Notes under the pieces: generated by a model
What the model was told of the DNA's origin: nothing
Database searches by the model: none
The model's input: only the letters and a program-made list of their open reading frames with translations
Translations under genes and position numbers: made by a program
NCBI GenBank assembly: GCA_910577195.1
Contig: CAJTLP010000006.1
Span: 62,001 to 126,000 of the forward strand
DNA from: an uncultured Eubacterium sp.
GTDB lineage: Bacteria > Bacillota > Clostridia > Oscillospirales > Acutalibacteraceae
DNA length: 64,000 nucleotides
Direction: 5' to 3'
Shown: in pieces, positions 52,668 to 60,482 of the stretch
Numbering within the stretch: position 1 is the stretch's first letter
How the letters are laid out: each line of letters begins with the position of its first letter

Positions 52668-52691
52668 CATTTTCCTGACCTCAGGAAAATG
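52668..52691. promoter_or_regulatory. Perfect 11-bp dyad, possible operator
   Basis: CATTTTCCTGA and TCAGGAAAATG flank CC. It lies between the divergent AAA_14 gene and the toprim-VirD4-HTH operon, 63 bp before the toprim gene, with no T-run after it. A dimeric repressor is a plausible ligand. Confidence 0.5.
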
Positions 52692-52753
52692 TTCGGCAAA
52701 GTTTTTAATGCAACAGAAAAGGATTTTCAACTACTACATTGAAAGGAGTATCT

Positions 52754-53680
52754 ATGTCCAAATATATTCATTTTACAGAGGAACAAAAAGCACAAGCTCG
52801 CAAGACAGATATTATATCTCTGCTGAAATCACAGGGCGAAACCGTCAAACGCTCAGGTTCTGAATATGAGTGGAAGGACGGCTCACAGAAGGTCACCATC
52901 AGAGGTAATCTGTGGTATCACCAATATGACCGAGTCGGCGGTGACGCGATTGACTTCGTCCGTAGATTCTATAACAAATCTTATCCTGAAGCAATAGAAT
53001 ATCTGCTTGGCAACTGCAACGGTGTACTTATAACTGCTCCGCCTGTCGTTAAAAAAAAGAAACCGTTTGAATTGCCTAAACCGTATCGTAATATGGATAG
53101 GGTAAAAAACTATTTGCATTATGTCAGAGGTATTGATGAAGATATTATTGAAATATTTGCAAATGAAAATATGATTTATGAATCGGCAGATTACCACAAT
53201 GCGGTATTTGTCGGCTTTGATAAAAACGGTATTCCCCAACACGCCAACAAGCGTGGCATCGGCAGAGGCAGTACATTCAAAGGAAATGCCGAAAGCAGTA
53301 TGGATGAATTTGCGTTTCATAGAATCGGTAAAGGCAAATCGCTCTATCTGTTTGAAGCCCCTATAGATATGTTAAGCTTCATATCAATGCACAAAGAAAA
53401 CTGGAAAAATCATAGTTACGCAGCATCTTGTTCCGTTTCGGACAGGGTGCTTTTTCAATGTCTGAAAGATTATCCGCATATAGAAAAAGTATATCTGTGC
53501 TTAGACAGCGATGAGCCGGGACAAGCGGCTGCGGACAGAATCAGCACAAAGTTATTCGCACTTGGAATCGAATCAGAAATTCTTATTCCGATACACAAAG
53601 ATTGGAATGAAGATCTGTTAACTACTGATGAAAATGAAAAGATAGGAGATGAAAACCTATGTCCGGTATTGCAACTTTAG
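52754..53680 (+). CDS. DUF3991 and toprim domain protein
   Basis: The 308-residue protein has an N-terminal zinc-finger-like or DUF3991-like part (LLKSQGETVKRSGSEYEW, NLWYHQYDRVGGDAIDFV near 55-72), and a C-terminal toprim domain with LYLFEAPIDMLSF near 200-212 and VYLCLDSDEPGQAAAD near 248-263. Such proteins are found with mobilisation genes and resemble primases or their remnants; they may support replication of transferred single strands. The start follows AAAGGAGTATCT. It overlaps the coupling protein gene by 22 bp. Confidence 0.88.
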   Translation: MSKYIHFTEEQKAQARKTDIISLLKSQGETVKRSGSEYEWKDGSQKVTIRGNLWYHQYDRVGGDAIDFVRRFYNKSYPEAIEYLLGNCNGVLITAPPVVKKKKPFELPKPYRNMDRVKNYLHYVRGIDEDIIEIFANENMIYESADYHNAVFVGFDKNGIPQHANKRGIGRGSTFKGNAESSMDEFAFHRIGKGKSLYLFEAPIDMLSFISMHKENWKNHSYAASCSVSDRVLFQCLKDYPHIEKVYLCLDSDEPGQAAADRISTKLFALGIESEILIPIHKDWNEDLLTTDENEKIGDENLCPVLQL

Positions 53681-55587
53681 CAATAGCAGCTGCCGTGATG
53701 TTTTGTGTGCTCGGCGGTATTTCTTTGCTTGCACATATCTATAACCTTAACAGCATCAAATCAAAAACTGTCGGTGACGGTCAGCACGGCACTGCTCGAT
53801 GGGCAACAAAATATGAAATACGAAAAATTTATCGCCATATTCCGTTTACGCCTGAGAAATGGCGTAATCAGGCTATGAATAATAAAACTCCGACATATAC
53901 ACGAATTGTAAAAAAGAATTTATTCAAGAAAAACAGCGATAAAATGATTGAAGAACCTTTGCCTCAGGGCATTGTTGTAGGGTGTACCGGAAGCACAACG
54001 GCTATGATTGAAACAGGCGATGTCCATGTTTTAATGATTGGTGCGGCTGGTGTAGGTAAAACCGCCTTTTGGTTGTATCCGTGTATCGAGTACGCCTGTG
54101 CAAGCGGTATGAGTTGGCTCTCAACCGATACCAAGGGAGACGTCTGTCGAAATTACGGCAATATTGCAAAACAATACGGTTACAATGTTTCGGTTATTGA
54201 TTTGCGAAATCCTACACGAAGTAATGGCAATAATCTTCTTCACCTTGTCAATAAGTATATGGATCTGTATCAAGCAGACGGAGAGTTGGTTTACAAAGCC
54301 AAAGCTGAAAAATATGCAAAAATTATCTCTAAGACTATCATTCTTTCAGGTATGGATGCCGCCTCATTCGGTCAGAACGCATATTTTTATGATGCCGCCG
54401 AGGGATTATTAACTGCTACAATTCTGCTTGTTGCAGAATTCTGCGAACCTGAAAAAAGGCATATTGTATCAATATTCAAAATCATTCAGGAACTTCTCGC
54501 TCCTTCAAATCATAAGGGCAAAAATCAATTTCAGCAGTTAATGGAAATGCTTCCGAACGATCACAAGGCAAAATGGTTTGCAGGTGCGGCTTTGAATACT
54601 GCCGAACAGTCTATGGCATCTGTGATGTCAACAGCATTGTCAAGACTTAACGCTTTCCTTGATTCGGAACTTGAGCAGCTTTTGTGCTTTGATACGGAAA
54701 TTGACGCTGAAAAGTTCTGCAATGAAAAATCTGCGATATTTGTAATTATGCCCGAAGAAAATCCTGTGACATATTTTATGATTTCGTTGATCATACAGCA
54801 GCTTTATCGAGAAATTCTTTCCGTAGCAGATGAACAAGGCGGAAAGTTGAAAAATCGTTGTGTATTCTTTGCCGATGAGTTCGGTACCTTGCCGAAAATA
54901 GAATCTGCTGAAATGATGTTCAGTGCATCCCGTTCAAGAAGATTACAGATTGTTCCAATTATCCAGTCTTTCTCACAGCTTGATAAGAACTATGGGAAAG
55001 AAGGTGCGGAGATTATTGTTGATAATACGCAGTTAACCTTGTTCGGCGGATTTGCTCCGAATAGCTCTTCTGCCGAAACACTATCCAAAGCACTCGGCAG
55101 CAGAACAGTGATGTCAGGCTCTGTGTCAAGGAGCAAAAATGATCCGTCACAGTCTTTACAAATGATTGAACGCCCGTTGCTCACGGCTGAAGAATTAAAA
55201 TCTATGCCCAAAGGTCAGTTTGTAGTTATGAAAACGGGCGTACACCCTATGAGAGTAAAACTGAAACTGTTCTACAAATGGGGCATTAAATTTGATGAGG
55301 ATGAGCCATATACAGTAGCGGACAACGGCAACAGAGAGGTTAAATATGCCGATAAAAAAGAAATCATCGATGGTATCGTAAAAAAATATCATCCTGACTG
55401 GCTTCAAAAACAGAATGCAGACAATGACGAATCCGACAATGCAGAAAATCAGGAAGAAAACTATACGCACGAACGCTATCCTGTGAGCAAAAAGAAAAAC
55501 GGTACACGTATAAATTCAACGCCGCCGAGCAGACGAAGGAAACTACCGCAAAAAAATCAGGAGGTTAATCAAAATGGGCAGACTTGA
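53659..55587 (+). CDS. VirD4/TraG-type coupling protein
   Basis: Coupling proteins deliver the relaxase-DNA complex to the secretion channel and hydrolyse ATP. The 642-residue protein has an N-terminal membrane segment (about 5-27), the GQHGTARWAT motif, Walker A GAAGVGKTAFW near 129-139, the TDTKGDVCRNYG segment near 156-167, the CVFFADEFGTLPKIESAE Walker B region near 404-421 and the SFSQLDKNYG motif near 437-446. The C-terminus is Lys-rich. It belongs with relaxase and VirB4 as the third essential mob/T4SS component. AGGAGATGAAAA precedes the start. Confidence 0.93.
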   Translation: MSGIATLAIAAAVMFCVLGGISLLAHIYNLNSIKSKTVGDGQHGTARWATKYEIRKIYRHIPFTPEKWRNQAMNNKTPTYTRIVKKNLFKKNSDKMIEEPLPQGIVVGCTGSTTAMIETGDVHVLMIGAAGVGKTAFWLYPCIEYACASGMSWLSTDTKGDVCRNYGNIAKQYGYNVSVIDLRNPTRSNGNNLLHLVNKYMDLYQADGELVYKAKAEKYAKIISKTIILSGMDAASFGQNAYFYDAAEGLLTATILLVAEFCEPEKRHIVSIFKIIQELLAPSNHKGKNQFQQLMEMLPNDHKAKWFAGAALNTAEQSMASVMSTALSRLNAFLDSELEQLLCFDTEIDAEKFCNEKSAIFVIMPEENPVTYFMISLIIQQLYREILSVADEQGGKLKNRCVFFADEFGTLPKIESAEMMFSASRSRRLQIVPIIQSFSQLDKNYGKEGAEIIVDNTQLTLFGGFAPNSSSAETLSKALGSRTVMSGSVSRSKNDPSQSLQMIERPLLTAEELKSMPKGQFVVMKTGVHPMRVKLKLFYKWGIKFDEDEPYTVADNGNREVKYADKKEIIDGIVKKYHPDWLQKQNADNDESDNAENQEENYTHERYPVSKKKNGTRINSTPPSRRRKLPQKNQEVNQNGQT

Positions 55588-55834
55588 TTTTTTATACCGT
55601 ATGGATCTGCCACATCGGGCAGTATCCGTGTATATCTATCTTTACGACCGAGCAAACAAAGACGGTAAATGCTGGCCTGCGATTCCGACAATCGCAAAGG
55701 AATTAAAGCTCTCCCAATCAACTGTCAGGAGAGCATTAAAAGATTTAAGAAAAGCAGGACTTATAACAACTGAACAGCGATATCGTGAAAAAGGCGGAAA
55801 AAGTAGTTTGCTTTACAAAATGCGAAATAAATAG
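55574..55834 (+). CDS. HTH_36-type helix-turn-helix protein
   Basis: The 86-residue protein has a winged-helix pattern (AIPTIAKELKLSQSTVRRAL then LRKAGLITTEQRYRE) like HTH_36/replication-initiator-like regulators. It starts inside the VirD4 gene end (14-bp overlap) with CAGGAGGTTAAT. It probably regulates the mob operon or acts in element replication. It is the last protein gene before the non-coding region and integrase. Confidence 0.85.
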   Translation: MGRLDFLYRMDLPHRAVSVYIYLYDRANKDGKCWPAIPTIAKELKLSQSTVRRALKDLRKAGLITTEQRYREKGGKSSLLYKMRNK

Positions 55835-55853
55835 AATACTGCAAAATGAAAAA

Positions 55854-55903
55854 CACCCGCCGCCAAGAAATGACTATGCCTTCTGGGCGGCAGGTGCCAC
55901 CTG
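55854..55903. repeat. G+C-rich hairpin and CAGGTG palindrome
   Basis: CACCCGCCGCC pairs with GGCGGCAGGTG (one wobble), and CAGGTGCCACCTG at 55891-55903 is a perfect odd palindrome overlapping the right arm. This is a likely RNA structure or protein site after the HTH gene. There is no T-run, so it is not a typical terminator. Confidence 0.5.
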
Positions 55904-55921
55904 TCATGATGGAAGGAGAAA

Positions 55922-56005
55922 GTGAACTACCCACTTGAAAATATACTACAACAGAAAGAACAGATTGCTAACGAAAAGTATTTATTGAGTTTTAACACTG
56001 ATTAA
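55922..56005 (+). CDS. Possible 27-residue peptide
   Basis: GTG at 55922 has GGAAGGAGAAA directly upstream, and the frame reads VNYPLENILQQKEQIANEKY and seven more residues to a TAA. The strong ribosome site is the main support. It could be a real small protein or a leader peptide. I do not recognise it. Confidence 0.4.
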   Translation: MNYPLENILQQKEQIANEKYLLSFNTD

Positions 56006-56060
56006 AATTCAAATCTAAACAACGGCGTTTTATTTTCTGTAGTAATCGCTTTAAATTATA

Positions 56061-56098
56061 AAAAACCGATACAGTTCAAAATGCTGCGTCGGTTTTGA
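56061..56098 (-). terminator. Terminator facing the invertible promoter
   Basis: The stem AAAACCGA/TCGGTTTT encloses further pairing ACAG/CTG. On the minus strand it is followed by TTTTTATAA, on the plus strand by GATTTA. It would therefore stop leftward transcripts from the promoter at 56190-56218 after about 120 nt, and perhaps rightward transcripts less well. Confidence 0.65.
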
Positions 56099-56136
56099 TT
56101 TATCTATTGTTAATGAAAGTAAATTATAAATCTGCT

Positions 56137-56163
56137 TTTCGTAGAGTATTCTCCTTGACGAAA
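56137..56163 (+). repeat. Left 27-bp inverted repeat flanking the integrase (crossover-site-like)
   Basis: This sequence is the exact reverse complement of 57567-57593. Within it, TTTCGTAGAG and CTTGACGAAA are inverted arms (8 of 10 positions matching) separated by the 7-nt spacer TATTCTC, which is the layout of tyrosine-recombinase core sites. The two copies are inverted relative to each other, so recombination would invert 56137-57593. Confidence 0.8.
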
Positions 56164-56189
56164 GACAATTTCTATGATTTTCATCTATA

Positions 56190-56218
56190 ATTTTACATAG
56201 TGTTGTTAAATTTGTCAA
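56190..56218 (-). promoter_or_regulatory. Outward-facing promoter inside the inverted-repeat segment
   Basis: On the minus strand TTGACA (56218-56213), exactly 17 nt, TAAAAT (56195-56190), with a predicted start near 56183. It reads left through the left repeat into the terminator at 56061-56098. If the segment were inverted it would read right through the right repeat into the HTH/SUKH/nuclease/ATPase module. Only sequence inference supports activity. The remaining 56219-56363 stretch before the integrase has no consensus promoter pair that I trust. Confidence 0.7.
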
Positions 56219-56363
56219 GGTGTAAAAGAGAAAAAAGAAGAAAACTTTAGGAAAATGTCAAAAGTGATACTGCTACAGCGTTATTTTAGGACTTGCTTAT
56301 GCAGTTATTGCTCTTTTCTCCGTCAAATTGACCGTCACAAATAAAAGAAAGGAAAAATAAAAA

Positions 56364-57497
56364 ATGGCACGAAAAGGTGAAAATATTTACAAACGAAAAG
56401 ATGGACGATATGAGGGAAGATATATCATCTCATATAACGAAAATGGAAAGGCCAAATATGGTTATATTTATGACAAGACTTATACTGGTGCAAAAGATAA
56501 ATTGCTTCAAGCAAAAACAAGTCTTACCTCATTGAATTTAGGTAATAAAAATCATAATGATACGAAATACGAATTTTGGCTCTACGAATGGCTTTCTAAG
56601 AAAAAACTTGCTGTTAAAGACTCAACATATATTCGATATCGCAATATTGTAGAGAAACACATTAGTCCATTTCTTGGCAAATATCCGATAAGGAAAATTA
56701 GTACCTCACTTATGGAAAAGTTTGTAAAAACTAAATTAGAAAATGGCAAACTTGATAAAAGCGGAGGTGTCTCACCTAAAATGATGAGCGATATGATTGT
56801 AATAATTAAGGAAACATTCAAATACGCAAATAGTAACGGTGTATCTACAATTTGTGACTTTTCGGGAATCAGCATAAGAAGATCACCACACGAGATGCGT
56901 GTACTAAGCAATTCCGAGGAGAAAAGATTGCTGTCTGTTTTATCATCTGATACAGACTGCTACAAATTAGGTGTATTTATCTGTCTTTTTACAGGAATCA
57001 GAATTGGAGAATTATGTGCACTTCAATGGAAAAACATATCCTTTGTTGACGGCACTTTAAGAGTGGAACAAACAATGCAACGATTGCAATATGAAGATAA
57101 GCGTTCTACACAAAAAACAAGGATTATTATTACCGAACCTAAGAGCTTTACCGCAATCCGAACAATTCCTCTCCCAAGTTTCTTGTTAGAAGTGATGTTG
57201 CCGTTCGCTGCCAACCCTAACGCATATGTTGTATCAGGGGATTGCAAAGAGTATGTTGAACCGCGTACAATGCAGAACAGATTTAAAACTTATCTATTAG
57301 AGGGAGGTATTGCAGATGCCAATTTTCATTCTCTTAGACATACGTTCGCAACAAGATGCGTTGAGATAGGCTTTGATATAAAAACGCTTAGCGAGATACT
57401 CGGACACTCCAGTGTAAAAATCACGCTCGACAAATATGTTCATTCTTCCATGGAACTTAAACGTACTAATATGGAAAAATTGTCAGATAGATTTTGA
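56364..57497 (+). CDS. Tyrosine recombinase/integrase
   Basis: The 377-residue protein has the N-terminal Arm/SAM-like DNA-binding part (KYEFWLYEWLSKKKLAVKDS, about 67-86) and the catalytic domain with Arg in TGIRIGELCAL near 213-223, His-x-x-Arg in HSLRHTFATR near 329-338, His in LGHSSVKITL near 353-362 and Tyr in DKYVHSS near 363-369. It could integrate and excise the ICE, but the gene itself is enclosed by the two 27-bp inverted crossover-like sites, so it may also invert its own segment. AAAGAAAGGAAAAA precedes the ATG. A terminator follows 30 bp after the stop. Confidence 0.93.
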   Translation: MARKGENIYKRKDGRYEGRYIISYNENGKAKYGYIYDKTYTGAKDKLLQAKTSLTSLNLGNKNHNDTKYEFWLYEWLSKKKLAVKDSTYIRYRNIVEKHISPFLGKYPIRKISTSLMEKFVKTKLENGKLDKSGGVSPKMMSDMIVIIKETFKYANSNGVSTICDFSGISIRRSPHEMRVLSNSEEKRLLSVLSSDTDCYKLGVFICLFTGIRIGELCALQWKNISFVDGTLRVEQTMQRLQYEDKRSTQKTRIIITEPKSFTAIRTIPLPSFLLEVMLPFAANPNAYVVSGDCKEYVEPRTMQNRFKTYLLEGGIADANFHSLRHTFATRCVEIGFDIKTLSEILGHSSVKITLDKYVHSSMELKRTNMEKLSDRF

Positions 57498-57529
57498 AAA
57501 ATTTTCCGTCGAAAAAATGGTCACAAAAG

Positions 57530-57569
57530 CGGTATAGTCCTTAATACTAAAGGATTGTGCCGTTTTTTT
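57530..57569 (+). terminator. Integrase terminator
   Basis: CGGTATAGTCCTT pairs with AAGGATTGTGCCG (G-T wobbles), followed by a run of seven T that runs into the right inverted repeat. In the present orientation it insulates the downstream module from integrase transcription. Confidence 0.8.
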
Positions 57570-57593
57570 CGTCAAGGAGAATACTCTACGAAA
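57567..57593 (-). repeat. Right 27-bp inverted repeat flanking the integrase (crossover-site-like)
   Basis: This is the exact reverse complement of 56137-56163, with the same arm-spacer-arm layout. It lies directly after the integrase terminator and 67 bp before the HTH gene of the next module. There is no target-site duplication outside the two copies. The 57594-57660 gap is A+T rich with no clear -35/-10 pair. Confidence 0.8.
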
Positions 57594-57660
57594 CCGAATT
57601 AGGAAATATATTATGATAAGAGAAAAATGGTATATAAGTAAATAATATAAAGATCTTTCA

Positions 57661-57909
57661 ATGGAAATTCTTCAAGATAATTTATCTGCGCTTCGTGCAA
57701 GGGCCGATATTACTCAAGAAGAATTAGCAAATATTTTAGGTATTTCTAGGCAAACTTACTATGCAATTGAATCTAAAAAGAAACAGATGTCTTGGAATAT
57801 TTTTATGTCTATGATTTTTTTCTTTCATGAACTGAAGTCAACATCTGAAATGCTGAAAGAACTGAAAATATATCCTATAGATCTAATACTTAGATTTAAC
57901 GGCAGTTAA
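57661..57909 (+). CDS. Small Cro/CI-type HTH regulator
   Basis: The 82-residue protein is nearly all HTH (NLSALRARADITQEELANIL, then GISRQTYYAIESKKKQM). It is the first gene of the A+T-rich module after the invertible segment and probably regulates it. No convincing promoter precedes it in the present orientation, and the ribosome site is weak (AAAGATC). The stop is close to the next start. Confidence 0.85.
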   Translation: MEILQDNLSALRARADITQEELANILGISRQTYYAIESKKKQMSWNIFMSMIFFFHELKSTSEMLKELKIYPIDLILRFNGS

Positions 57910-57924
57910 GGGGGGCAATAACAT

Positions 57925-58173
57925 TTGTCTGATTATAACCGAGAAAAAGAAATCAGTGAGTTAAAGGCATTACGGGCAGAATTGTTATCTCAATATGAGG
58001 ATATCCAGGAAGAAAACAAGTTATCCGTTGAAGAATCAGTATTATTACGGCAAACATTATTAGAAAATTATGATGAGGATAATTCTGATAGATATATTGA
58101 TAATGATGATAGTAATGATTCACATGAATCAGATGTGTTGGTTAAGAGATTAAAACAAGGAAGGAACATGTAA
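57925..58173 (+). CDS. Small acidic protein of unknown function
   Basis: The 82-residue protein starts at TTG with a GGGGGG block 10 nt upstream. It has a helical first half (ISELKALRAELLSQYEDIQE) and a very acidic middle (DEDNSDRYIDNDDSND). No known motif was recognised. Its position between HTH and SUKH genes suggests an accessory role. It is a low-complexity protein, so the call rests on spacing, ribosome site and reading frame. Confidence 0.6.
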   Translation: MSDYNREKEISELKALRAELLSQYEDIQEENKLSVEESVLLRQTLLENYDEDNSDRYIDNDDSNDSHESDVLVKRLKQGRNM

Positions 58174-58180
58174 TAACAGA

Positions 58181-58627
58181 ATGGAAGAGATAATAGAGAA
58201 ACTAATTGAATTGAAGGCACATAATGATATTGAGCCGCCTATTAGCCTTAATGAAATTAAAAAGTTTGAATCAAAGAATAATTTATTATTGCCTCCTGAA
58301 TTAAAAAATATATATCAAGAATTTGACGGTGGTGAAATTTTAGTACCGGGTCCGAAAATTTTTGGACTTAAAGATAGTGAGACAAGAGAAAGCTTAAGAG
58401 AAGCAAACAACAAAAAAATAAGAAATAATTTTTCTATTCCACGAAATTATTTAATAATTGCCAAATTAAATTTTGGCGATTTCATCTGTATTAATTTAAA
58501 TCAACCTTTTGACATTATTCAATGGGATCACGAAAATGATGAGCCTTTTTGTACTTGGAACAGTTTGAAAGAGTGGTTAAAAGATAATATAGATTTGTTT
58601 GAAGAGTTCGAGGACAAAATGTCATGA
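58181..58627 (+). CDS. SMI1/KNR4 (SUKH) family protein, possible immunity protein
   Basis: The 148-residue protein shows the SUKH pattern: IEPPISLNEIKKFESKNNLLLPPELKNIY (LPPELKNIYQEFDGGEI at about 41-57) and a C-terminal WDHENDEPFCTWNSLKEWL. SUKH proteins are often immunity proteins of bacterial toxin systems. Here it overlaps the GHH-type nuclease gene by 4 bp, which makes an immunity-effector pair plausible. It has no signal and is cytoplasmic. Confidence 0.82.
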   Translation: MEEIIEKLIELKAHNDIEPPISLNEIKKFESKNNLLLPPELKNIYQEFDGGEILVPGPKIFGLKDSETRESLREANNKKIRNNFSIPRNYLIIAKLNFGDFICINLNQPFDIIQWDHENDEPFCTWNSLKEWLKDNIDLFEEFEDKMS

Positions 58628-59151
58628 ACTATTCAAATTTATCAAATGAAGAAAAGAAAAGAATTTCTAACGAACGGCAGAACGCCGTAAGGCATGCGTG
58701 GAAATTAGAATGCGAAAGAGTTAAAGCAGGACAAGGTACTCGAATATGGTCTAAAGAGCAGCAAGAGGAATTAATGACACGAGGTTCTGTAAGAGGATTT
58801 GAAGGTCATCATATGAAGTCGGTAAGTTTTTATCCGGAATATGTCGGTGAGCCTCGTAACATACAATTTCTTACAGAAGAAGAACATTTATATGGCGCTC
58901 ATCAAGGAAATTATCACAACTTAACCAATGGGTATTATGACCCATATAATAAAGTTATGACAGAATTTGAAGGTGAGGAATTACCGAATGTGCCTGAAAT
59001 GGACTTGAGTAATGAAGAAGCAGAACTTCAAACGATAATAAATGAAGATTATGGTGTAGAAAGCACTAATGTTGAGTTAAGTAATGCAAAAACGGAAATT
59101 TCACAAGGAAATGAAAATTCAAATGATGAATCAGACGGATATGAGGTTTAA
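58624..59151 (+). CDS. HNH/Endo VII-type nuclease with GHH motif
   Basis: The 175-residue protein has a basic helical N-terminus, then the motif GFEGHHMKSVSFYPEYV near 58-74, RNIQFLTEEEHLYGAHQGN near 79-97, and NGYYDPYNK. This matches the GHH/LHH branch of HNH-type toxin nucleases, usually found as C-terminal toxin domains of polymorphic toxins. Here it is free-standing and followed by an acidic tail. It overlaps the SUKH gene by 4 bp. The catalytic residues for metal binding are present as far as visible. Confidence 0.8.
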   Translation: MNYSNLSNEEKKRISNERQNAVRHAWKLECERVKAGQGTRIWSKEQQEELMTRGSVRGFEGHHMKSVSFYPEYVGEPRNIQFLTEEEHLYGAHQGNYHNLTNGYYDPYNKVMTEFEGEELPNVPEMDLSNEEAELQTIINEDYGVESTNVELSNAKTEISQGNENSNDESDGYEV

Positions 59152-59156
59152 TTTCA

Positions 59157-60479
59157 ATGGGAGTAAATACAGTTGTTATACAAGGAAATAGCGTACAACT
59201 TAATTTGCTTAATAATAATATAAAAGGCTCAAAAAAAGTTGAATTACCCGGTGTTTATAATAATCAACATACATATTTAAATTTAGATGATGATATTTTA
59301 AGCAAACACACATTATTGATTGGTGGAACAGGATCTGGTAAAACAAATACTTTTTATTACTTTATTGAACAGCTAAAGAGAAAAATGACTGCTAATGATG
59401 TGATGATTGTTTTTGATACAAAGGGAGACTTTGAAAGTAAGTTTCATAGTCAGGGCGATATTATTTTAGGTAATTCTTCTAAATATAATAACATTACTGA
59501 AAAATGGAATATTTATAAAGAATTAGTTGTTGATGGATGGAATGACGAAAACATTCAAATGAATACTAACGAAATAACATATTCGCTTTTTAAAGACGCA
59601 ATGGAAAAAACTAATCAACAGTTTTTCCCCAGTGCAGCAAGAGATCTTTTTGCATCAATTTTATTGGCTCATCTTAAAGCAGGAAAAAATAGTATAGATA
59701 TCAGAAAACTTGCTTTTAATAACAAAGCGTTAAAAGGTTATTTTGATAAACTGAATCCAAAAAAGATAATTAAACTTTTATCCGTTTCACCTGAACTATC
59801 ATCTGTTTTATCATATATTGGTGATGGCAGTTCTAATCAAGCACTTGGTGTAATAGCAGAAATGCAGAATGTCATACGTAAAATTTTTATCGGCTCTTTC
59901 GCACAAGACGGCAGATTTTCTGTGAGAGAATTTGTTAGACAAAAAAATGCAAGAACTCTGTTCATTGAATATGATTTATCAATGGGAGAGACATTAACTC
60001 CAATTTACCGTTTGCTTTTTGATTTAGCATTAAAAGAAGCTATGGGACGAAGCAAATCCGAAGGAAATGTGTATTTCGTTTGCGACGAATTCAAGTTGTT
60101 ACCGGATTTGCAACATATTGAGGATGGGGTTAATTTTGGAAGAAGTTTGGGTGTTAAAGTTTTTGCTGGAGTACAAAGTATTGAACAGCTTTACGAAATA
60201 TATGGAGAAAGCAAAGGTAAAAATATTGCTGCCGGTTTTTCTTCTGTTTATGCATTTAAAGTGAACGATTCTTCTACAAGAGATTTTATTAGTGATTTAT
60301 ATGGTAAAAATATTATTTTGGAACAGTATAAAACATCAAACAACACATTGGTTGAAGAAAAAAGAGAAGGCAAAACCGTTGAAGATTGGAATCTAAACAA
60401 TTTGCAAATTGGTCAAGCAATCGTAGGACTTCCGTTTAAGCAGCCATTTGTTTATAAGTTTGATGAATATAAGAGGTAA
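59157..60479 (+). CDS. VirD4/HerA-like ATPase of the accessory module
   Basis: The 440-residue protein has Walker A LLIGGTGSGKTNTF near 53-66, an acidic Walker B VYFVCDEFKLLP near 301-312, and the coupling-protein-like stretch NFGRSLGVKVFAGVQSIEQL near 319-338. It has no membrane segment, so it is a soluble pump-like ATPase of the TraG/VirD4/HerA superfamily. It is six bases after the nuclease gene. It may move DNA or act on the nuclease; this is inference. Confidence 0.85.
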   Translation: MGVNTVVIQGNSVQLNLLNNNIKGSKKVELPGVYNNQHTYLNLDDDILSKHTLLIGGTGSGKTNTFYYFIEQLKRKMTANDVMIVFDTKGDFESKFHSQGDIILGNSSKYNNITEKWNIYKELVVDGWNDENIQMNTNEITYSLFKDAMEKTNQQFFPSAARDLFASILLAHLKAGKNSIDIRKLAFNNKALKGYFDKLNPKKIIKLLSVSPELSSVLSYIGDGSSNQALGVIAEMQNVIRKIFIGSFAQDGRFSVREFVRQKNARTLFIEYDLSMGETLTPIYRLLFDLALKEAMGRSKSEGNVYFVCDEFKLLPDLQHIEDGVNFGRSLGVKVFAGVQSIEQLYEIYGESKGKNIAAGFSSVYAFKVNDSSTRDFISDLYGKNIILEQYKTSNNTLVEEKREGKTVEDWNLNNLQIGQAIVGLPFKQPFVYKFDEYKR

Positions 60480-60482
60480 AAA

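Noticed and set aside
56137..57593. Interpretation of the 27-bp inverted repeats as insertion sequence ends
   Set aside because: The enclosed gene is a tyrosine recombinase, not a DDE transposase, no target duplication is visible, and the repeats have crossover-site structure.
55835..57660. A second copy of the tRNA-fMet 3' end as right attachment site
   Set aside because: No stretch resembling GGTTCGAGTCCTACCCC was found in this region.
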